Below are positions 1 to 10,668 of a stretch of DNA of 64,000 nucleotides, in pieces (position 1 is the first letter of the stretch; every line of letters starts with the position of its first letter). The DNA is from Exophiala sp. HKRS030 (lineage: Eukaryota > Ascomycota > Eurotiomycetes > Chaetothyriales > Herpotrichiellaceae): the NCBI GenBank assembly GCA_023897205.1, contig JAHWDD010000004.1:2790001-2854000 (forward strand), given 5' to 3'. The notes beneath the pieces are model-generated. The model did not search any database. It was not told where the DNA came from and worked only from the letters and a program-made list of their open reading frames with translations. A program made the position numbers and the translations under genes.

Positions 1-134
1 AAAGGGGCTATATTTTCTGGGTTTCAAAACGAACCTTGACATTCTTTATCATCTTCTATTTGGCTTCAACACGGGTTCCATCTGTCCTCTCGACTGACTT
101 GTAGAATTGTCGTTGAGGGGAGACATTCGTGGTC

Positions 135-1455
135 ATGGCCAACTCGAAACCCATTTTCTGTGCTACGCACCCACGTGCTTGCAGCACAGCATTTGAACGT
201 GTTCGGTCCACGGGCCATTTTCAAGTTTCTCTATGCTGACAAAGCACAAGGTCTTCATGACAAGAAAGGATCTCGCCTGCGTCCACGAGCCGTTTGGTGA
301 TGCCTTCTACTATGGGTAAGTCGATCGACTGGCCTGGACGTAATTTCTGACGCCTCTCCAGTCCGGAGAGGATGAGTGTGCGGTATGAGAACGATGGAGA
401 GGCAAGGAAAGCCACTGGCTTCACCGACTCGACGTACAAGACAATTTTCGATCGTCTCGAGAGGGAGGGATCCGAGGTGTGATGGTCTCTCCCTGAAAGT
501 CCTGCTGTTGTTGCAGGTGCTTGCCCGTTGCCTTTGAATGCCCCGCTCACCGCGAAACAGGGCAAACGTGTTTTCATCAAGGATATCACGTATTACCTAG
601 TTCCACCTGAGCAGCAACCGGCAAGAATTGCGCCATCTCTAATGCCCAAGAGACGAGGAATTGGCACCAATGGCGTCACCAACGGAGTGAATGGTCATGC
701 CAACGGCGAAAAGGCACCCTTTCCATATCCGACCGACGGCGAACCAGGGAATCCCACCATTGTGCCCAGAGCACTTTTGGAGCAGTTCCATTTTACTTTC
801 TTGATCCGGGACCCTCACTCCAGCATTCCATCCTATTACCGGTGCTGCATTCCGCCCTTGGATAAGATGACCGGCTTCTATGACTTCTATCCCAATGAAG
901 CAGGATACGATGAACTTCGTCGCTTCTTCGATTATGCCAAGGACAGCGGATTGGTCGGGAGCAAGCTCACTGGACATGCGAATGGTGTCGCCAACGGAGT
1001 CGCCAATGGCCATGCCGACAAGCCAGAGATATGCATGATCGATGCCGACGACCTTCTCGATGATCCAGAAGGCATTCTCCGGGCATACTGCAACAGTGTC
1101 GGACTCAAATTTGACCTGGGTATGCTAAATTGGGATAACGAAGAGGACCAGGAACGAGCAAAAGCAGCCTTTGAGAAATGGAAAGGATTTCATGAGGATG
1201 CGATTGACTCCAAAGATCTGAAACCGAGAGCTCATGTACGCCTTTTTTCCCTTCCCCGGCCCCGTCCCCTGTTCTTGACCCGACTTTGAGAATACAGCTA
1301 ACCAAGGACAGAAGAAAGCTAAAAAGACGGAAGCCCAATGGGATGCTGAATGGAAAGAGAAGTATGGTGAAGAAGCTGCCAAAGTGATCCGGGACACCGT
1401 GGATGAGAACATGGCCGACTATCTCTACCTGAAGCAATTCGTCCTAAAGGCATGA
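135..1455 (+). CDS. P-loop sulfotransferase-like protein
   Basis: Five exons give an unbroken 354-residue protein: 135-200, 251-315, 362-476, 561-1235 and 1312-1455. All four introns are GT-AG and every junction keeps frame. The N terminus carries an HPRACSTAFER stretch right after a short beta strand, which resembles the phosphosulfate-binding loop of fungal sulfotransferase-family P-loop proteins; this family assignment is from memory of the motif. Two low-complexity tracts rich in Asn-Gly pairs (about residues 113-131 and 220-236) interrupt the fold and look like repeat expansions. The C terminus is charged and helical. The substrate cannot be told. It is transcribed in the same direction as HSP104, about 670 bases upstream of it, with no sign of functional linkage. 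The first ATG at 135 is chosen because it directly precedes the conserved loop. Confidence 0.8.
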
Positions 1456-1907
1456 TGATCAATCGAAAGGAACATTTGGGAGGAGAACAAGAATGCCAGA
1501 TATTATTCGTTATTCGTAAATGATTAGTTTAGCAAAAACAATGATTTCAGTTCCGACTCTTTTGCATACACTTCCATCGTTGGCCTACAGACTCATATGA
1601 TTATTGTGAGTTCCCTCGACGGATGAACTTGCCGGCACAACCTTTGGCGTTGACAGACGCATATTCACTGTGGAATGAGTTGCCCGCATTGACGTTGTGT
1701 GGTATGATGGTGGATTGGACGGAGATGGAGGGAATTCTGGCCCAACGGGAATATGATCCTGTCTGACACAGTTGAATTACGACCTAAAGACACGCCTGTG
1801 GTGCCCATAAGTCACTCTTAGGCTGCGGACTTCCGGATTGGCCAAGGACAACAAGCGCCTAGCAGGGGACCTAGAGACTAACCACTAAAATGGTCGAGAA
1901 TAAAAAA

Positions 1908-1925
1908 GAATCTGTCAGACGGTTC
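1908..1925. promoter_or_regulatory. Candidate heat shock element 1
   Basis: Four consecutive 5-base-spaced units read GAA-nn-TGT-nn-GAC-nn-TTC. Two are perfect half sites and two are partial matches. It lies about 200 bases before the HSP104 start, the expected place for an Hsf1 site. This is a degenerate match and is inference. Confidence 0.35.
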
Positions 1926-1958
1926 CAGCGCACACTAGTAGTTGGCAAGAAGTCAGTC

Positions 1959-1976
1959 GACGCTTCTCGAAGGTGC
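1959..1976. promoter_or_regulatory. Candidate heat shock element 2
   Basis: Four alternating units with correct 2-base spacing read GAC-gc-TTC-tc-GAA-gg-TGC. The central TTCtcGAA pair is perfect and both outer units match at two of three bases. It sits about 150 bases upstream of the HSP104 ATG. Confidence 0.45.
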
Positions 1977-2121
1977 GTCACAACAATTGCTGTTCCGGTT
2001 GCGCTCCGGGCAGCCCAATATATCTGTTACCACTACCATGTCCCTACTTTCTTCTCTTTCCTGCAGACTACATTCCTGAAACACAATTAATCCAAAATCT
2101 AGACTTCCAGTTGACTAGACT

Positions 2122-4914
2122 ATGGCTTCCGCCGGTCCTCAGTTTACGGACAAGGCCGCAAAGGCGCTGGGCGATGCTGCCAACCTTTGCGAGCAATACG
2201 CCCACACCCAAATCCTACCTATACATCTAGCAGTTTCCCTCTTTGATCCTCCCGCAGACGAGTCGAAAGACCAACAGACGACCGTCAATGCCTCCCAACA
2301 ACACGCCTCCGCCCCTCTCTTCAGACAAGTTGTCGAAAGAGCACACGGCGATGTCCAACAACTCGACAGAGCGCTGAAGAAGGCTCTTGTACGGTTACCC
2401 AGTCAAGACCCCCCTCCAGAGCATGTCACCATGTCTCCCGCGCTCGCTAAAGTGATCAGATCGGCTTCGGAACTACAAAAGACCCAGAAAGACAGCTACG
2501 TCGCCGTCGACCATCTGATCACCGCTCTTGCGCAAGATCAGAAGATCCAAGACTGTCTGCGCGAGGCCAATATCCCAAACACTAAACTTGTCGATGCCGC
2601 CATCCAGCAGATACGCGGTACGCGGAGAGTCGACTCCAAGACGGCCGACGCAGAAGAGGAAAACGAAAACCTCAAGAAATTCACAATCGATATGACGCAA
2701 TTGGCTCGAGAAGGCAAGATCGATCCTGTTATAGGACGAGAAGACGAAATCCGGCGTGTGATTCGGATTCTTTCAAGAAGAACGAAGAACAATCCCGTCC
2801 TGATCGGTGAGCCTGGTGTTGGAAAGACCACAATCATTGAAGGTCTCGCACAGCGGATCATCAACGCCGATGTGCCAGCCAATTTGGCCGCCTGCAAACT
2901 TCTCTCCCTTGACGTCGGATCCTTGGTAGCCGGTAGCAAGTACCGAGGTGAATTTGAAGAGAGAATGAAAGGTGTTCTGAAGGAGATCGAGAACTCCAAC
3001 GAGATGATCGTGCTGTTTGTGGATGAAATTCACCTTCTCATGGGCGCAGGTTCTACTGGTGAAGGTGGTATGGACGCAGCAAATCTTCTCAAACCCATGT
3101 TGGCCCGGGGTCAGTTACACTGTATTGGTGCCACTACTCTGAGCGAATACAGAAAATACATTGAGAAGGATGCAGCTTTCGAACGACGTTTCCAGCAAGT
3201 TCTCGTCAAAGAACCTACTGTGCAGGAGACAGTCTCAATCTTGCGTGGTCTCAAGGAAAAATACGAAGTTCACCACGGTGTCACAATCCTCGATGGTGCC
3301 ATTGTTGCCGCAGCTTCGCTGGCTGCCAGATATATCACCCAGCGAAGACTGCCTGATTCGGCCGTGGATCTCATCGATGAGGCTGCTGCTGACGTCCGCG
3401 TCATCAGAGAATCCCAGCCTGAAGTGCTCGACAACCTGGAAAGAAAATTGAGACAACTAGAGATTGAAATCCATGCCTTGCAGAAGGAAACCGATCCGAC
3501 CTCAGTGGAACGTTTGGAAGAGGCCAAGCGCGAAGCAGCGAACTGTAAGGAAGAACTCGAACCTCTCAAGGAACATTACGAGCGTGAGAAGGCAAGATCA
3601 AGGGAAATTCAAGATATGAAGATCAAACTCGACCAGCTCAAGAACAAGAGAGACGAAGCCGAACGATCCAATGATCTTCAGACAGCTTCAGATTTGACCT
3701 ACTATGCGATTCCCGACGTCACTGCCAAAATCAAGCAGATGGAGAACGCTCGAGCACAGGCCGACGCCGAGCAGCATGCCAGACTCGGGGCGATGGGCGA
3801 GGTCTCGCCAACCGACGCCGTTGGACCGGAACAAATCAACGCCATCGTCTCGAAGATGACTGGGATCCCTGTGACAAGATTGCGAGCTTCTGAGAAGGAG
3901 AAGATTCTCCACATGGAGCAACACCTCCAAAAAGTGGTCGTTGGACAAAAAGAAGCAGTCAAGGCGGTCTCCAATGCCATCAGACTTCAACGGTCTGGCC
4001 TCGCGAATCCCAACCAACCACCATCCTTCCTTTTCTGTGGTCCTTCGGGTACTGGTAAGACTCTCCTGACCAAGGCTCTTGCCGAATTCCTCTTCGACGA
4101 TTCGAAGGCCATGATTAGGTTTGATATGTCGGAATATCAAGAACGCCATTCCCTATCGAGGATGATCGGTGCTCCACCGGGTTATGTTGGACATGACGCT
4201 GGTGGTCAGCTCACAGAGGCACTCCGACGACGACCATTCTCAATCTTGTTGTTTGATGAAGTTGAGAAGGCGGCTAAGGAAGTTCTTACTGTCTTGCTTC
4301 AGCTCATGGACGACGGGCGTATCACTGACGGCCAAGGTCGTGTCGTCGACGCCAGAAACTGCATTGTTGTTATGACCAGCAATCTTGGTGCCGAATACCT
4401 ATCTCGCAGCAACGGCGCCGACGGCAAGATCGATCCTACCACTCAAGAACTGGTCATGAATGCTCTACGCAATTACTTTTTGCCCGAGTTCTTGAACAGA
4501 ATCAGCTCGATCGTCATCTTCAACCGCTTGTCTAGGAGAGAAATCAGAAAGATTGTCGATCTGAGACTGAGCGAGATTCAGAAGCGTCTGGAAGCCAACG
4601 ACAAGAAGATCTCTATCAACGCTACCGAGGAAGTCAAAGATTACCTTGGTGCCGCTGGATACTCACCGGCTTATGGTGCTCGTCCATTACAGCGACTCAT
4701 TGAGAAAGAGATCCTCAACCGGTTGGCTGTGCTCATTCTCAGAGGAGCCATCAGGGACGGCGAAACTGCAAACGTTGTGCTGGAGGATGGCCGGATCGCG
4801 GTTCTACCAAATCACACTGACAGTGACATGGAGGACGCAGACATGTACGATGACGACGATGCTATGCTTGAACTCGAGGATGCTCCCAACGGGAACATGG
4901 ACCTTTACGAATAA
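2122..4914 (+). CDS. hsp104: HSP104/Hsp98 (ClpB-type) protein disaggregase
   Basis: Single-exon gene of 930 residues, the usual size of fungal Hsp104. It is the hexameric AAA+ disaggregase that pulls polypeptides out of aggregates with Hsp70/Hsp40 help, in cytosol and nucleus. Order of domains: Clp N domain (about 1-150), first AAA+ module with Walker A GEPGVGKT at 229-236 and a pore-loop Tyr (KYRG, near 274), the coiled-coil M domain (about 410-530), second AAA+ module with Walker A GPSGTGKT at 640-647 and pore loop GYVG, then the ClpB D2-small domain. The tail is strongly acidic (Asp/Glu-rich, ending LYE). Lack of introns suits a heat-inducible gene whose message must be made when splicing is impaired. 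Two heat-shock-element-like sites lie upstream. Identity is firm. Confidence 0.98.
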   Translation: MASAGPQFTDKAAKALGDAANLCEQYAHTQILPIHLAVSLFDPPADESKDQQTTVNASQQHASAPLFRQVVERAHGDVQQLDRALKKALVRLPSQDPPPEHVTMSPALAKVIRSASELQKTQKDSYVAVDHLITALAQDQKIQDCLREANIPNTKLVDAAIQQIRGTRRVDSKTADAEEENENLKKFTIDMTQLAREGKIDPVIGREDEIRRVIRILSRRTKNNPVLIGEPGVGKTTIIEGLAQRIINADVPANLAACKLLSLDVGSLVAGSKYRGEFEERMKGVLKEIENSNEMIVLFVDEIHLLMGAGSTGEGGMDAANLLKPMLARGQLHCIGATTLSEYRKYIEKDAAFERRFQQVLVKEPTVQETVSILRGLKEKYEVHHGVTILDGAIVAAASLAARYITQRRLPDSAVDLIDEAAADVRVIRESQPEVLDNLERKLRQLEIEIHALQKETDPTSVERLEEAKREAANCKEELEPLKEHYEREKARSREIQDMKIKLDQLKNKRDEAERSNDLQTASDLTYYAIPDVTAKIKQMENARAQADAEQHARLGAMGEVSPTDAVGPEQINAIVSKMTGIPVTRLRASEKEKILHMEQHLQKVVVGQKEAVKAVSNAIRLQRSGLANPNQPPSFLFCGPSGTGKTLLTKALAEFLFDDSKAMIRFDMSEYQERHSLSRMIGAPPGYVGHDAGGQLTEALRRRPFSILLFDEVEKAAKEVLTVLLQLMDDGRITDGQGRVVDARNCIVVMTSNLGAEYLSRSNGADGKIDPTTQELVMNALRNYFLPEFLNRISSIVIFNRLSRREIRKIVDLRLSEIQKRLEANDKKISINATEEVKDYLGAAGYSPAYGARPLQRLIEKEILNRLAVLILRGAIRDGETANVVLEDGRIAVLPNHTDSDMEDADMYDDDDAMLELEDAPNGNMDLYE

Positions 4915-6514
4915 ACGAAATGCATTTGGGATGATGAAATGATTAGTGGACAGCGCAAGCGGCGTTTAGCGAAATGGAATATAAACATTCTAGGAGCGTG
5001 TATTATCCTAGTAGGAAAATGCATGGGATGTTGTGATTAGATAGTTGGACTTGTCTTTTTCATAGAACAGTCCTACACTTTTAATTGATGTGATAACACA
5101 TTGAACACTGATCTCTTGGTTCATAGACTGTTTCTTTGGCTTTTTGCTGTAATGTCCAGCTACCTCGCATATTGTAAAAATGGATCGTCTTATTGAGCCT
5201 CAACGCCATGTCCAAGAATGGTTAAGTGAATAACTGTCACTAAAGAGTAGTCATTTCGTAGACAATTACTCCGGATCTAAGGAGTATGTCACTTTCAACA
5301 ATATTGGAACTCCCACGGAGGTCGTCATTGTCAGACTGAATCCTCCCGATCTTCAATGTCCGAAGGGCATGCGTGCTGATCTCTTCCTTAGCTACAGTGC
5401 TGATGATTTGTTGGTACGGTGTCGCACGTGTGTACATATCTGTGTGTGACCAAATTCCTTAACCTCGTCAAGTCAACGTCGCGTCAAAAAAAAATTGACC
5501 CAAAGGGGATGACCGACGGTCCTTCCGCATTTGCACAAGGGCCGAGATTTGTGACATCATGGACTGAAAATTTTCCTTACAAAACCAAGTCTTGAGCAGC
5601 TTTGCAGTGTCAAAGATGTCGGCCATGTGGTTAGTCAGGCCAGGCAGGTTCGATTGGAGGAAATGATTTGGAAATTGGAGGGGAAAGGGGAAGAGGTAAG
5701 ATACTCGAGTGATGCGGTGCAGGAGAAAGCGAAGTGAGAAGAAGGAAAGAATTGGTGATAGTTACTGGTGAAGAGATCAACCACCTCCCTCCATCCAAGC
5801 CGCAAAGCAATAGTTCTCACAAGCACAAACGGACCGCCGACAACACCATGGACAAATCAACACCAAAAGCAACCCCTCCGAGCAATTGCACAAGGCAGTA
5901 TACTCGATGGGGCCACAGTTAGAAACCGTGGTACCCCCCGGATGTCTTTGCAGACACCGAGTATTATGAAGAGGTGATTGATTGTAACCAGGGACATCAT
6001 GACATCAAACATGAGCTCACAACACTCACGCCCTTTGTTCAGTCCACCAGCGGGATGGTTGTGTGTGTGGGTATTTGACGACCAGGGACTTCATACTCTG
6101 CCAATAGACCACCCATCTGGATTGACATTTCTGCTCTCGCCCCCAGCCGGAGAACTGTTACGCCGGCGTAAGGAAACAATTGTCAATGAGATGCGCTTCG
6201 TCACAACAGAACTAACACCAACAGCCAAGCCAATGGACAAGCCATTCAGACCTGAACCCCATCGGTCAGTGCAAGCAAGGCACCAATCACACAACGGAGC
6301 CGCAGCCCCTGCCACCGCCACCCTCCAACCCCCCTCCTCACACCCAAACCACTACCCCTTCACTGCAGATGGCAGGCGGCCGCGGATCTTCCTTCACTTG
6401 CTGTTGGAGCCCTCAGAGACAACCAATCGTTGTTCCCTAAAGCGGTACTGATCCGAATGGCACTCCTATCGAAACTCCAAGCAACGAAGCAAAGGAAACG
6501 CCGATATCATCAAC
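4915..6514. other. Gene-free interval, 3' ends of convergent genes
   Basis: About 1.6 kb between the HSP104 stop and the stop of the minus-strand small myristoylated protein. Reading frames here are short, lack family resemblance and have no consistent splice joins. The longest, plus strand 5978-6451, is Pro/His/Thr-rich without recognisable domains and is not called. Confidence 0.5.
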
Positions 6515-6916
6515 TCAGTCATCCAACCTGCGAACCCACGCGATGCGATAGGCCTTGGGATCTTCAATGTAGTCGGCGAATGTACAGACCTTGGCGGGGT
6601 CCTTGGGATCCCGCTTCTTCGGAAAGTACACCGCGACTAGATTGTTGATGCCAGGGTCTTCGGCATCGCGCATGTTGGCAGGATATTGAGAGAGTTTCAA
6701 TCGAGCATCCTGCCACTGCTTGATCTGCTCAGGTGGTAGGCGCAAACGCCTAGGCGCAGGATTCCTCGATCCCAATGAAGGGGGAGGGCTCCTGGGGGCC
6801 TTGACCTTTGCACGGATTGGGTCTGATTTGGAAAGTTGAAAGGTTTGAGTGACTGGGACTGGGCGAGGAGCCTGCGCAGTCTCATCGACAATGTTCTTAC
6901 TAAAGAAGCAACCCAT
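6515..6916 (-). CDS. Small protein with N-myristoylation/palmitoylation start
   Basis: A 133-residue single-exon reading frame. The ATG at 6916 is chosen, although the open frame extends upstream, because it gives MGCFFSK: Gly2, Ser6 and Lys7 fit the N-myristoyltransferase consensus and Cys3 is a likely palmitoylation site, as in dual-acylated membrane proteins. Residues about 15-60 are basic and Pro-rich; the C-terminal half (from about residue 63) looks folded, with a Gln/Trp/Lys helix followed by a segment rich in aromatic and charged residues. I do not recognise a named family. The acylation is prediction from the motif; attachment to the plasma membrane or vacuole is inference. It could be a lineage-specific signalling or scaffold protein. 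Confidence 0.65.
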   Translation of the reverse strand: MGCFFSKNIVDETAQAPRPVPVTQTFQLSKSDPIRAKVKAPRSPPPSLGSRNPAPRRLRLPPEQIKQWQDARLKLSQYPANMRDAEDPGINNLVAVYFPKKRDPKDPAKVCTFADYIEDPKAYRIAWVRRLDD

Positions 6917-8046
6917 GGTGAAGAATTGAAAGTAGTCGAGTAGTTTCTTTTGGCTTAGTGTAACACTGTTCTGAGGAAAGAAAAAAAAAGAAGAGAGGAA
7001 GGATTGGAAGGGGGGGTCTCCCTTTTGTGGTTTCTGGGGTGGAGAAATGTGAGTGAATTGAGGGGATTTGCGTGAAGTATAACTTGGGCAAAAGTCTGTG
7101 ATTGAGGTCCATCTACATATTGTGGATGTGTAGCCTGGAGGGGGGAGGAGGGATGATCGTACACCAGTGCGTGAGTATACTGACTTTGGAACCGTGGTGG
7201 CATGCAGGGCGATAGATCTCACGCAGACCCACCCCCGGCGTCACGCACGAAGCTTACCCAAAGGTACCATGCGTATATCACAGAAGTTACCCTCCGAATC
7301 TGTCCGTGTCATATTCTTGGTATCAATACCCCGGTGTAGGTGTTTCTACTTGGTAACCGACAAATACACAAGAGACATACTTACTTACCCTGGATGACAT
7401 TGAGAATGACGAGCACCGAGAAACCAACAAGGGGGCAAGTGACGACGACTAAACTCCTAGGTGGATAGTTACTCAGTCGTGTGCCTCTCGCAAAAGGACA
7501 GCCTTGTGGGTAATACAGTGGTGGGTGTGCGTGATACCTATCGCCCCGGTGTCGTGTAGAATATACTTTCCCGATATGGAGTCATGTCGGGGTGCAGATC
7601 TATTTCTGCAAGGGAAAATGAACCAATCATAGTACGCCAGATGTACTACCTGCGTTGCTGGAAATGTCTATGGGGTTTTTCTTCCTGTCGAAACAAAATT
7701 CTAATTTGGGGGATATACAAATTGACATGGAAAAGTCTGTCTGGTACAGTGGATTACATCAAAACAGGCAGCAGCAGTTACAAGCAACTCATGTGTCCGT
7801 TTCCAGAGTGGGAAGAAAGAGGGAATTTGAGAAAGAGGAACGAAAAGAGAAGAGACAGTTATGGCTATAACTATACAAAATACCTATCATACGCATTGGT
7901 CTTGACATTGGCACTGAAATTGTACAGACAGTAAGTAGATACTGTTATCAGAGTGAAGAGGCTTGTGTTTTGGCGGCAAATGTGAAACCGTTGAAAAGAG
8001 TGGTTTCGACGACAAACCTCTCTCGAGGATCTACAAAGACCAGTTT

Positions 8047-8155
8047 CCAAGATCTACAAAATCTCTCACGATTCCAACGATCTATTGATTTTTCAAATCT
8101 GGTTTCCTAGGATTTACAATCTCTCACAGATCTCTACGGATCCATTGATCTACAA
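8047..8155. repeat. Degenerate tandem duplication rich in GATCTACAA
   Basis: Two blocks about 60 bases apart (8047-8090 and 8107-8150) share the order GATYTACAA, ATCTCTCAC, GATC and ATTGAT. Further GATCTACAA copies lie just before and after. It reads as an eroded duplication. Confidence 0.5.
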
Positions 8156-8470
8156 GAGGATCACCAAAAAACAGTCAGTACTCCGTACCAAAAGTTTGTT
8201 GGAGGTTCGAAACGAAGAACCCACCAGGCTATTTGGAACGGCTGCCTGTTCGCGAGGTCAAAATGCTCAAGTCAAGCATTTAGAAAAGGGGCCGTGTAAA
8301 GAAACTATTTGGGGAAAACGGATGGCTCAGAGGCTAGGATAAATGGAGTCTAAATGCTTGAGGATGGACACTAATGGCGGCGTTTCCAAAAGAGAGAGGA
8401 ATTATTGAGGCGACGAGTGTGAGGGAAGATTGAGGGGAGAGCACTGGGTGCAGAGGAGGAGGAGGAGACT

Positions 8471-8492
8471 GTGTGTGTGTGTGTGTGTGTGT
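8471..8492. repeat. (GT)n microsatellite
   Basis: Eleven uninterrupted GT dinucleotides followed by imperfect GT-rich sequence to about 8506. Confidence 0.95.
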
Positions 8493-8790
8493 GAGTGTGT
8501 CTGTGTAAAGGATTCAGGAATTCGGGGGTTTATGAGAGACGCAACGTAAAGAAATGACATGGTTTACTGGACACGAATGAGTTGAAGCCATATTGATCTG
8601 GTCAAGCTCCTTTCGAGGCATGAAAAGCGAAACAACGATGAGGACAAATGAAACTCAAGAAATCACCGAATACAATCATTTGCTCAGTAGATACCAAGAG
8701 CAAGAATGAAATAGCATGACTAGATAGTTAAATCTGATCCAACTTACGGTCATCATCATCATCAACAACAACTTTGAGTAAACAATCACC

Positions 8791-9996
8791 TCAATATACA
8801 GGATAGACACCGTTCCAACTCCCATGTTTCCCAGGCGACGTCGGACCATTGATGTCTCCCTTGACGAAATGAGGAAGAATCTCACTGGCCAACACGGTCA
8901 AGACACTGATCGGACAGAATTTGGCCAACTCATCACCCAACGCTTTCCTCACGATCTCGGCGACGGCCACACTGGTCAAGTGCGTCGACGTGCCCTCTGG
9001 TCCCCAGCGGAACGGCCAGGAGACCCACGCCGGCTCGACGACGACGCCGCCGCCAATCCAACCTCCAGACACGAGCTCGTAGTGTTTTGCACAGTCCAAA
9101 ATCTTTCCCGCACCGCCAACGGTCGTGTCGTTTCGGATGAAGAAATCCAACCCCACGGGAACACCACCTATCTTGCGGTACTCGGACTTGTTGGGCCCCA
9201 CGGCCGCGTAGTTGGCGTGTCCGTTGCGGCTGGCGTAGATGACGGGGCGAGTGCCTTGGAACGTGAAGGAAGCCGGGATGGCGTCGTGGGTGAAGAATTG
9301 GCCCCGGCTGTGTTGGGAGAGCCAGATCGAATTCAGGCTGTGTGAAGCGTTGTCGACGCGGAGCATTGCCATCTCCCAATCACCGACGTGTTCGCCCATG
9401 GGGGCCAGGTCGATGTCTCCGGAGGTCGTGGGCGTGTCGAGGACGAGTCCGCCGACGTGCAAGGACCCGGGCCCATTGTAGGCGTAGAAGAACCAGAATT
9501 GGAGGTCCGTGTGGGGGCTGCCGGGCTGCCAGAGGGCGTGGACGTAGGTCTTTGCGAGTTCGAGGCGGCCCGGCTTGCCGTCCGGTGAGAGCTCGAGGTA
9601 GAATTGGTGGTCTTCACCTTTCGTGGGCAGTTGGGATACACTAGGAGACCGGACTTTGACGGCGGGTGACTTCTTGTCAACCAACGTGCAGTGCGAGAGA
9701 AAGTCTTCGATGGAGGTCGGGAGGAATTGTTCGTCCTGGTGGAGTTTGAGGATGGGAGCGTAACGTTCAATCAGGGTGTGAAGAGTCGGGAGGTCCAAGG
9801 GTTTGGCGTTGGTGGTGGTGTTGTTGCTGCTAGGCGTGACAATGCCTCGGACACTTGAGGGTATGACCTGCGGTTGGAACGAGAGCGAGTCTGCAGGGAC
9901 ATGGTCATCTGTGACAGTAGCCGCCATGTTTGGGGCAACGATGCTGAAGTAGAATACACTTACCGTTGAGGCTGCCATCATGAAGATGGAGGGCAT
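8791..9996 (-). CDS. Vps62-family protein
   Basis: An open frame of 401 residues when started at the ATG at 9996; the frame continues upstream without another ATG. The N terminus has a hydrophobic stretch that could be a signal anchor. The body matches the Vps62/DUF946 family by features I recognise: the YAPILKLHQDEQ start of the domain, a WFFYAYNGPG block, a VGDWE block, and the ASRNGHANY motif. Vps62 was named from yeast vacuolar protein sorting but its chemistry is not established. One caution: a good GTAAGT...CACAG intron-like segment of 55 bases lies near the N terminus (about residues 12-29). Removing it would shift frame and join a different upstream frame that lacks a signal sequence, so I kept the unspliced form. 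Confidence 0.8.
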   Translation of the reverse strand: MPSIFMMAASTVSVFYFSIVAPNMAATVTDDHVPADSLSFQPQVIPSSVRGIVTPSSNNTTTNAKPLDLPTLHTLIERYAPILKLHQDEQFLPTSIEDFLSHCTLVDKKSPAVKVRSPSVSQLPTKGEDHQFYLELSPDGKPGRLELAKTYVHALWQPGSPHTDLQFWFFYAYNGPGSLHVGGLVLDTPTTSGDIDLAPMGEHVGDWEMAMLRVDNASHSLNSIWLSQHSRGQFFTHDAIPASFTFQGTRPVIYASRNGHANYAAVGPNKSEYRKIGGVPVGLDFFIRNDTTVGGAGKILDCAKHYELVSGGWIGGGVVVEPAWVSWPFRWGPEGTSTHLTSVAVAEIVRKALGDELAKFCPISVLTVLASEILPHFVKGDINGPTSPGKHGSWNGVYPVY

Positions 9997-10668
9997 CAGG
10001 CTGGGTTTTGTACTTTGTGAGATCTGGGCGTCCGTGGAGTGCAAGGGGTCTGTCTCGTCGAAGCGAGCTGAAGTGTCTGCCTCGTATTTGAGCCAGCCCC
10101 AAGAACAGCCTGCATGCTGGGCGCAGACTTGGCCACCTCAGCTGGACATGGTGGCTGTCACCGCAAAAGCTGGACTGAACATCCAGTCCAATTCGTTCTC
10201 GACAACCTAGAGTTATGTCGCCAGGGTATGATTGGGTTTTGTTACGATAACATGGCCGCATGCAACACGGTGAAGGGTTACACAGAGCAGTGCGATGGCC
10301 TCAGGATCGCATTTACCAACAAGGTATTGCGCAAGTGATTCAAGGATAAAAGGCACCGTAGCAGTGAAGCTATTTCCAAATGCCCTTGCGAGTAATTTGA
10401 CATGAACATTGAATGACCACTGCATATCTATTCTACCAGCCGCAATATTTCAAAAGAACTGATGTTCAAGATAGAGCGGGCTATTAATCAGGCATGCTTA
10501 TCTAAGCCTCCAGTCGCGTCTCCAACGCGTCTCTTGCCGACGTCATTCTAAACAATTCAATCCTCGGATGCGCTCAATGAAATTCATCCTGACAATCTTT
10601 TGCTCAATTGGAAACCTTTCTGACAACACTTGATAGCAATTGCAACACTCAAAAAATCGAGACCCACA
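9997..10668. promoter_or_regulatory. Shared divergent promoter region, Vps62-like / CENP-X
   Basis: About 670 bases between divergent start codons. No coding evidence; overlapping reading frames are short and unlike known proteins. It must contain both promoters, but I see no specific site to name. Confidence 0.4.

Larger units (their letters stand above)
1456..2121. other. Intergenic region and HSP104 promoter
   Basis: No convincing coding region. It holds the 3' end of the sulfotransferase-like gene and the HSP104 upstream region, with the two heat-shock-element-like sites listed separately. A pyrimidine-rich stretch ending in CTGCAG near 2066 could be the acceptor of a leader intron, but this is not certain. 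Confidence 0.5.
6917..8790. other. Gene-free interval with repeats
   Basis: About 1.9 kb holding the 5' region of the small acylated protein and the 3' region of the Vps62-like gene. No supported gene. It contains a degenerate duplicated block (8047-8155), one copy of the TACGGAGTA-type motif (8179-8187, as TACTCCGTA) and a GT microsatellite (8471-8492). Confidence 0.5.

Noticed and set aside
5978..6451. A 157-codon plus-strand frame between HSP104 and the small acylated protein
   Set aside because: Low-complexity composition, no domain, no splice partner and no sign of a promoter.
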